From contig JAEUHO010000347.1 of the NCBI GenBank assembly GCA_016795345.1, positions 1 through 34,518 on the forward strand: a stretch of 34,518 nucleotides of DNA. The letters run 5' to 3'. Each line of letters begins with the position of its first letter. Positions within the stretch are counted from its first letter, which is position 1. The stretch is from Planctomycetia bacterium (GTDB taxonomy: Bacteria > Planctomycetota > PLA2 > JAEUHO01). Made by a program: the position numbers and the translations under genes. The notes beneath the pieces were generated by a model. The model worked only from the letters and a program-made list of their open reading frames with translations, was not told the DNA's origin and searched no databases. Below, piece after piece: positions 29,941 through 34,518 of this stretch.

Positions 29941-29946
29941 ACCCTA
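29941..29946 (-). promoter_or_regulatory. -10-like TAGGGT before rsmB
   Basis: TAGGGT (29946-29941, minus strand) is followed by 7 nt and GTG 29933, the same arrangement as at the desulfurase, cyclophilin and HEAT-VWA genes. It supports GTG 29933 as a leaderless start. Confidence 0.3.
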
Positions 29947-30043
29947 CCCGCCCGGCCCGCCCGCGGCACGGGGGGATCGGGGGGTCGGGGGGTTCCACCG
30001 GCCCGGAGTTGTGGCAGGATTCCCCCCCTCTCCGGAGGTCCTC

Positions 30044-30613
30044 ATGGCGTACTCGTCGCGCGGTGGCTCGGCTCGGGGCGGTTCCGGCCGCGGGGGCGGC
30101 AGCGCCCGCGGCGGCGGCGGCTCCCCCGCGACGGCCTACGCCGTGGCGGGCGTCCTCGTCGTGCTCGTGGTCGTCGTCTTCATGGTGCTGTCGAAGAAGA
30201 AGCCGGTCGCGGAGCTCCCGCCCCCGCCCCCGCCGGCCCCGACCGTGATCGTCCCGAGCGGGCCCACGAAGCCGGGCGAGAAGCCGTACCCGCCGATCAC
30301 CGAGGCGATGCTCAACGAGGGCCGCAACCTCGTCCGCACGTTCGAGAAGGACGCCGCGACCGCCGACCGCCTCTACACCGACAGCCAGAAGGCCAAGAAG
30401 GCGGGCGACGACGCCGGCTGGCAGGCCAAGCTCCGCGAGGCCTCGAACCTCTATCACGGCATCAACGTCAAGTGGAACGACTTCGTGGACCGGCTGCCCA
30501 CGGGCAACGGCTACGACACGAACGACGTCGAGCGCCACTACTTCCCCCGCGAGGCCGGGCAGGTGCAGCGGTACACGAAGCTCCTCGCGGCGATGAAGTC
30601 CGACCTGAAGTGA
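30044..30613 (+). CDS. Single-pass membrane protein with Arg-Gly-rich N-terminus, unknown function
   Basis: 189 aa from ATG 30044, set by GGAGG five bases upstream. Residues 1-28 are almost only Arg, Gly, Ser and Ala in RGG-like blocks (SSRGGSARGGSGRGGG). A single membrane helix follows (about 31-49), then KKK, a Pro-rich spacer (60-80) and a soluble helical domain (about 85-189) with many Lys, Asp and aromatic residues (NLYHGINVKWNDFVDRLP). Charges flank both sides of the helix, so topology is unclear. RGG tracts in other proteins bind RNA or drive phase separation; whether that holds here is unknown. The stop overlaps the GTG of the TIM-barrel gene (GTGA), so the two are co-translated. No family is recognised. 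Confidence 0.8.
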   Translation: MAYSSRGGSARGGSGRGGGSARGGGGSPATAYAVAGVLVVLVVVVFMVLSKKKPVAELPPPPPPAPTVIVPSGPTKPGEKPYPPITEAMLNEGRNLVRTFEKDAATADRLYTDSQKAKKAGDDAGWQAKLREASNLYHGINVKWNDFVDRLPTGNGYDTNDVERHYFPREAGQVQRYTKLLAAMKSDLK

Positions 30614-31461
30614 CCACGCCGACGGGCAGGAACCCGCTCCTCTACAACACGAACGGCTTCGCGTTCCACCGCCTCGAGGACGCGGCCCGCCTGCTGGCCG
30701 ACCTCGGGTACGACGGCGTCGCCCTGACGCCCGACGTCCACCACCTCGACCCGTTCCGCGCCCCGCAGGCCGAGGTGAGCGCCTTCCGCCGCCTCCTCGG
30801 CGATCTCGGCCTCTCCGTCGTCGTCGAGACGGGCGCGCGGTTCGTGCTCGACCCCGAGCGCAAGCACCGGCCCTCGCTGCTCGACGACGCCCCGGGCGCG
30901 GCGCGGCGCCTCGACTTCCTCAAGCGCTGCGTGGACCTCGCCGGCGACCTCGGGGCCGCGGTCGTCTCGACGTGGTCGGGCTCCGGCCCCGACGACCTCG
31001 ACCCCGAGGAGGCCTTCGACCGCCTCGCCGACGGCCTCGCGCGCCTGTGCGCGCACGCGGCGGGCAGCGGCGTCCGGATCGGCTTCGAGCCGGAGCCCGG
31101 CATGGCGGTGGACACGACGGGCCAGTGGCCGACCGTCCGCGCGGCCGTCGGCCACCCGGCGCTCGGCCTCACGCTCGACGTCGGCCACTGCCTCGCCACG
31201 CGGGAGGGCGACCCCGCGCGCATCCTGCGCCGGTACGCCGCCGACGTGGTCGTGCTGCAGGTGGACGACCACCGCGCGGGGCGCCACGAGCACCTCATGT
31301 TCGGCGAGGGCGACGTCGCGTGGCCGGAGCTCGCCGCCGCCGTCCGCGAGTGCGGCTACGCCGGCCCCATCGAGGTCGAGCTCTCGCGGCACTCGTCCGA
31401 GGCGCCCACGGCCGCACGTCGCTCGCGCGACTTCCTCCGCGCGCTCTTCCCCTCCGGCTGA
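30610..31461 (+). CDS. Sugar phosphate isomerase/epimerase-like TIM-barrel protein (xylose isomerase-like family)
   Basis: 283 aa from GTG 30610, overlapping the previous stop by four bases. Alternating strands and helices match AP-endonuclease-2/xylose isomerase-like barrels: LYNTNGFAFHRLEDAARLLADLGYDGVAL at the start, then GFEPEPGMAV (Glu160/Glu162), TLDVGHCLATREG (Asp190, His193), LQVDDHRAGRHEH (Asp219, His221) and IEVELSR (Glu257). These residues are the usual metal ligands, so a divalent-metal-dependent sugar or polyol isomerisation, epimerisation or dehydration is likely. There is no signal peptide, so it acts in the cytoplasm. The substrate cannot be read from the sequence. Coupling to the RGG-type membrane protein is unusual for this family. 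Confidence 0.85.
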   Translation: MTTPTGRNPLLYNTNGFAFHRLEDAARLLADLGYDGVALTPDVHHLDPFRAPQAEVSAFRRLLGDLGLSVVVETGARFVLDPERKHRPSLLDDAPGAARRLDFLKRCVDLAGDLGAAVVSTWSGSGPDDLDPEEAFDRLADGLARLCAHAAGSGVRIGFEPEPGMAVDTTGQWPTVRAAVGHPALGLTLDVGHCLATREGDPARILRRYAADVVVLQVDDHRAGRHEHLMFGEGDVAWPELAAAVRECGYAGPIEVELSRHSSEAPTAARRSRDFLRALFPSG

Positions 31462-31462
31462 G

Positions 31463-31548
31463 ACGCGCCATTGGGTGTCCGGCACCGGATGGCGGGTTTG
31501 GCGCCCCGCCGGCAAACGCGCCATATGGTGTCCGGCACCGGATGGCGG
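31463..31548. repeat. Two direct copies of a 33-bp imperfect palindrome
   Basis: Copies at 31463-31495 and 31516-31548 agree at 31 of 33 positions. Each has the core GGTGTCCGGCACCGGATGGC bounded by CGCCAT and ATGGCG, so each can fold on itself. They begin two bases after a stop codon and are separated by 20 bp that also has weak dyad symmetry. They are unrelated to the CGAGGCCCG family. Confidence 0.75.
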
Positions 31549-31580
31549 AACAGGCACGGGGGGGGAACGATCCGGGGCGA

Positions 31581-31640
31581 GGGACGGCGAGGCCCGGCGG
31601 CCGGCGGGCCTCGCGGTCCCGGCAGGTCGCGGCCCGGATT
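31581..31640. repeat. Dispersed palindromic repeat, copy G
   Basis: GGGACGGCGAGGCCCG (31581-31596), an 8-nt loop, then CGGGCCTCGCGGTCCC (31605-31620): 39 of 40 bases match the copy at 4711-4750, and the right flank (GGTCGCGGCCCGGAT) also matches. One arm mismatch relative to the perfect stem at 4711. Confidence 0.75.
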
Positions 31641-31838
31641 GACGCGGTCTTCACGGCGGGATCGCGATCCGCCCGGAAGCAGGGGGGCGGCGCGTCCCGC
31701 GACGTTCCTGCCCGCCTTGTGCCGATTTCGGCGCCGTGGTGGAATCTCCCGCTTCCCCCCCGGCCCCCTGGGTCCCTGGCGCCAGCGCGTCCCCCGTCGT
31801 GACGCGCGTCGCCTTCCCGCCCTCGCGGAGTTGTCCCG

Positions 31839-34518
31839 ATGTCCGACACCGTCCCCCCCGCCGATCCCGCGCCCGTCGACCCGGTGGTGCCCGCGCCCGA
31901 GGGCGCGCCCGTGACGCCCCCGTCGCCGGAGACCGTCGCGGCGGACGCGGCCGTCGCCGCGGAGACGGCGGCGGCGGTGGAGGCGGCGATGGCGTCGGTC
32001 GCGGAGCCGGCGCACGAGGAGGAGGCCCCCGCGGGCGCGGGGCACCCGGCGGAGGGCGAGGAGGAGAAGCCGAAGGAGCCCGCGGCGCCGACGTCGGCGA
32101 GCACGCGCGCGCGGCTGCGGGCCGAGGCGCGCGCGAAGATGCTGCCGCGGCTGGCGCACTACCTCGGGCGCGGCGTCGGGGAGAAGGTCGAGGCCATCGT
32201 GGCGGCGCTCGAGGCGGGCAAGGACCCGATCTACCTCGGCCGGTTCCGCCGCGACCTCGTGGCCGGCCTCGACGAGCGGCGGATGCTCGACGCGCGGGCG
32301 GCGTGGAAGGGCATCCTCGCGGAGGAGGAGCGTCGGGCCGAGCTGCGCGAGCTGCTCGCGTCGCGCGCGGCGCTGACGGAGGAGCTCGCGGGCCGCCTCG
32401 AGGCGGCGCCCGACGTCGCGACGATGGAGGACGTGGCGGCGCCGTGGCTGCCGGTCACCGCGAGCCGCGCGACGGTGGCGCGCGGCCAGGGCCTGTCGGG
32501 CCTCGCCGACGCGATCCGCCACGCGAAGGACGCGACGGCGCTGTCGGACCTCGCGAAGCCCTTCGTGAAGGAGGGCACCGAGATCGCGACGCTCGACGCC
32601 GCGCTCGCCGGCGCCCGCGACATCCTGGCCGAGGGGTTCTGCCTCGACCCGGCGCTGCGCGCGCGGCTGCGCGAGATGTTCCGCCGCGGCGCGGTCCTGA
32701 CGGTGGCGCTGCGGGCCGACCGCAAGGGCGACGCCGGACGGCACGGCGCGTTCGTCGGGTTCTCGGCCCCGGCCGCGAAGGTGCCGCCGCTGAAGCTGCT
32801 GGCGATCCGCCGCGGCGAGCGCGAGCGCGTGCTGACCGTGACCTGCGAGCCGCCGGAGGCCGCGGCCCTCGAGGTCGTGCACGACTCCGCGACGAAGGCG
32901 TTCGGCGCCGAGCACCCCCACGCGGGGTTCCTGCGCGCCGCCGCGGAGGACGGCTACCGCCGCATCCTGCGCCCGCTGCTGCAGACGGAGATCCGCGCCG
33001 ACTTCAAGGCGCGCGCCGACGACTTCATGTCGGAGACGTTCGAGCGCTCGCTGCGCAACCTGCTGCTCGGGCCGGTGGGCGGCCCGCGGCGCACCCTGGG
33101 CCTGCGGCCCGACGTCACGGCCGGGCACCGCGTCGCCGCCGTGGACGAGGCGGGGCGCGCGGTCCACGCGGGGCGCCTGCCCCACGAGGCCACGGCGGGC
33201 CGTGAGGCCGCGGTGGCGGCGCTGAAGGAGCTCCTCGACGTGCACGCGGTCGAGGTGATCGCGGTCGGGTCGGGCGGCGGGCGCAAGGAGGCGATGGCGC
33301 TGGCGGAGGAGGCCGCGCGGGCCACGGGCCGCGAGCTCCTCGTCACCGAGGTCTCCGACGGCGGGACCCGCGCGCTCGAGACGGCGGCGGTCGAGAAGCC
33401 GGTGCGCACGGAGACCGGGCTCGAGATCGGCCCGGAGTTCGTCGGCGCGCTGTCGCTGGCCCGGCGCTTCCAGGACCCGCTCGCGGAGTACGTGCGGCTC
33501 GACGCGCGGTCCCTCGGCCTCGGGCCGAACGTGCACGACGTGCACCAGGGCCGGCTCAAGGAGCGGCTCGACGACGCCACCGCGTGGTGCGTGGCCCACG
33601 TCGGCCCGGACGCGACGACGGCGCCGGCGGAGGTGCTCGCGCACGTCCCCGGCTTCGACGCCGCGAAGGCGAAGGCCTTCGTCGCCTGGCGCGCCGCGGG
33701 CGGCCACCTGCACGGCAAGGCCGCGATCGCCGGCGTGGACGGCGTGGGCCTCGCGGCGGCCGAGCAGGCCGTCGGGTTCCTCCGCGTGCCCGGCACCGCG
33801 GACCCGCGCGACCGCACCCAGCTGCACCCCGAGCAGTACGCGCTGATCGACGCCATGGCGGCCCAGGTGGGCACCGACGTGGCGGGGCTGTTCCGCGACC
33901 CGCGCCTGCGCGCGCGCGTCGACCTCGGGGCCCTCGCGAACGAGGCGACGCCGATGCCCGCGTGGAAACACGCGCTCTGGCAGGCGACCGCCGGCCTCAC
34001 CGACCCGCGGCCGCGCTTCGCGGTGCCGATGAAGCCGCCGCCGGAGCTCACGCTGCAGTCGCTGCGGCCGGGGCTCGTGCTCGAGGGCCGCGTCACGCGC
34101 GCCGTGCCGTTCGGCATCTTCCTCGACGTCGGCCTGCCGGCGGACGCGCTCGTGCCGCTGCCGCACATCGGCGACCGGCCGGGCACCGACCCCGCGGTGG
34201 TCGCGCCCGTCGGCGCGGTCGTCCAGGGCCGCGTGCTCGAGGTCGACGTCGCCAAGCGGCGGATCACGCTGTCGATGCGGACCGACGTCCGCGACGAGCG
34301 GCGGCCCCGCTTCGACGATCGCGGGCCGCGGGGCCCGCGCCCGGAGCGCGGCGAGCGCCCGCAGGGCGATCGACCGCAGGGGGATCGCCCCCAGGGCGAT
34401 CGGCCCCAGGGCGACCGGCCCGCGGGCGACCGGCCCCGGTTCGGCGCGGACCGCCCCCCGCGGGGTGCGGGCGGCGGCGCCGGACGTGGACGCTTCGGCG
34501 ACAAGCGCGGCGGCGACC
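31839..34518 (+). CDS. tex: Tex-family RNA-binding transcription accessory protein, truncated by window end
   Basis: At least 893 aa, open to the last base. Cytoplasmic, nucleic-acid-binding; Tex/YhgF proteins associate with the transcription machinery. An acidic Ala/Pro/Glu-rich extension (1 to about 88) precedes the Tex N-terminal helical domain (KDPIYLGRFRRDLVAGLDERRMLDAR, the counterpart of VPFIARYRKEVTGGLDD in E. coli), a YqgF-like domain (about 428-540), the SLARRFQDPLAEYVRLDARSLGLG segment, helix-hairpin-helix motifs (about 598-654) and an S1 domain (about 742-815: LRPGLVLEGRVTRAVPFGIFLDVG). The tail is Arg/Gly-rich with RPQGD repeats. GGAG lies 8 nt before ATG 31839. The N-terminal extension and the tail are longer than in E. 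coli. Confidence 0.93.
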   Translation, partial: MSDTVPPADPAPVDPVVPAPEGAPVTPPSPETVAADAAVAAETAAAVEAAMASVAEPAHEEEAPAGAGHPAEGEEEKPKEPAAPTSASTRARLRAEARAKMLPRLAHYLGRGVGEKVEAIVAALEAGKDPIYLGRFRRDLVAGLDERRMLDARAAWKGILAEEERRAELRELLASRAALTEELAGRLEAAPDVATMEDVAAPWLPVTASRATVARGQGLSGLADAIRHAKDATALSDLAKPFVKEGTEIATLDAALAGARDILAEGFCLDPALRARLREMFRRGAVLTVALRADRKGDAGRHGAFVGFSAPAAKVPPLKLLAIRRGERERVLTVTCEPPEAAALEVVHDSATKAFGAEHPHAGFLRAAAEDGYRRILRPLLQTEIRADFKARADDFMSETFERSLRNLLLGPVGGPRRTLGLRPDVTAGHRVAAVDEAGRAVHAGRLPHEATAGREAAVAALKELLDVHAVEVIAVGSGGGRKEAMALAEEAARATGRELLVTEVSDGGTRALETAAVEKPVRTETGLEIGPEFVGALSLARRFQDPLAEYVRLDARSLGLGPNVHDVHQGRLKERLDDATAWCVAHVGPDATTAPAEVLAHVPGFDAAKAKAFVAWRAAGGHLHGKAAIAGVDGVGLAAAEQAVGFLRVPGTADPRDRTQLHPEQYALIDAMAAQVGTDVAGLFRDPRLRARVDLGALANEATPMPAWKHALWQATAGLTDPRPRFAVPMKPPPELTLQSLRPGLVLEGRVTRAVPFGIFLDVGLPADALVPLPHIGDRPGTDPAVVAPVGAVVQGRVLEVDVAKRRITLSMRTDVRDERRPRFDDRGPRGPRPERGERPQGDRPQGDRPQGDRPQGDRPAGDRPRFGADRPPRGAGGGAGRGRFGDKRGGD
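34356..34430 (+). repeat. Five in-frame 15-bp repeats in the tex tail
   Basis: Five consecutive 15-bp units (CGCCCGCAGGGCGAT and variants) encode four RPQGD and one RPAGD. Synonymous drift between units shows the repeat is not brand new. The flanking residues are also Arg/Gly/Pro-rich. Confidence 0.85.

Larger units (their letters stand above)
31462..31838. other. Intergenic region upstream of tex, repeat-rich
   Basis: About 380 bp. It contains two 33-bp palindromic repeats (31463-31548) directly after the TIM-barrel stop, palindrome copy G (31581-31640), then GC-rich sequence and the tex leader with GGAG at 31827-31830. No gene is supported; open frames here just read through the repeats. 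Confidence 0.75.

Noticed and set aside
31471-31914. Small plus-strand gene upstream of tex
   Set aside because: Its frame reads straight through the two palindromic repeat families and into tex in another frame. No ribosome site or coding signature.
34356-34430. CRISPR-like repeat array
   Set aside because: The units are contiguous 15-mers without spacers and are in frame inside tex.
1-34518. tRNA, rRNA, riboswitch, integrase or transposase genes
   Set aside because: I looked for tRNA-like TTC-A loops, known rRNA segments and recombinase motifs and saw none. A covariance-model scan would be needed to exclude small RNAs.

Overview
The window is very GC-rich (visibly over 70%), with strong third-position GC and few intergenic A/T patches. 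It comes from a Gram-negative bacterium: there are signal peptides, lipoboxes, an outer-membrane beta-barrel ending in Phe, and system II (ResB/CcsA) cytochrome c maturation. The CcsA type with a long N-terminal periplasmic domain, the HEAT-VWA protein and the duplicated-domain lipoprotein beside resB suggest a Planctomycetota-like lineage. That placement is inference only, because no rRNA or other strong marker is present.

Layout. 1-5279 (minus strand): 5'-part of cysS, an IscU/NifU-like scaffold, a MacB/LolD-type ABC transporter (permease and ATPase, with overlapping stop and start) led by a secreted thioredoxin-fold protein with a Cys-rich tail, and a LURP-one-like protein. 5485-23216 (all minus strand) is the centre of the window, an apparent extracellular electron transfer locus. 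In transcription order it has a duplicated-domain lipoprotein, ResB and CcsA (cytochrome c maturation), an 11-heme c / cytochrome b membrane fusion resembling CbcL, a tetraheme c554-like cytochrome, an outer-membrane beta-barrel, a 15-heme lipoprotein, and two OmcA/MtrC-family decaheme lipoproteins, each with 18 glycines after the lipobox cysteine. The five cytochromes carry 50 predicted c-hemes. The gene order follows the likely electron path from quinol pool to periplasm to outer membrane to cell surface.

23644-34518: a cysteine desulfurase-like PLP enzyme (minus), divergent from a secreted cyclophilin with a CBM9-like domain and a HEAT-VWA protein (plus); RsmB (minus); an Arg-Gly-rich single-pass membrane protein overlapping a sugar-isomerase-type TIM-barrel gene (plus); and tex (plus), which runs off the end.

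Regulation and repeats. Several genes lack a Shine-Dalgarno but have a -10-like TAGGAT/TACGAT/TAGGGT hexamer 6-8 nt before the start codon, which suggests leaderless mRNAs. Strong hairpins without a T-tract follow many stop codons. A dispersed palindrome (core CGAGGCCCG...CGGGCCTCG) occurs between genes, and one copy appears to be built into the rsmB coding sequence. A second short palindromic repeat lies in two copies before tex. I saw no tRNA, rRNA, CRISPR array, transposase or integrase.
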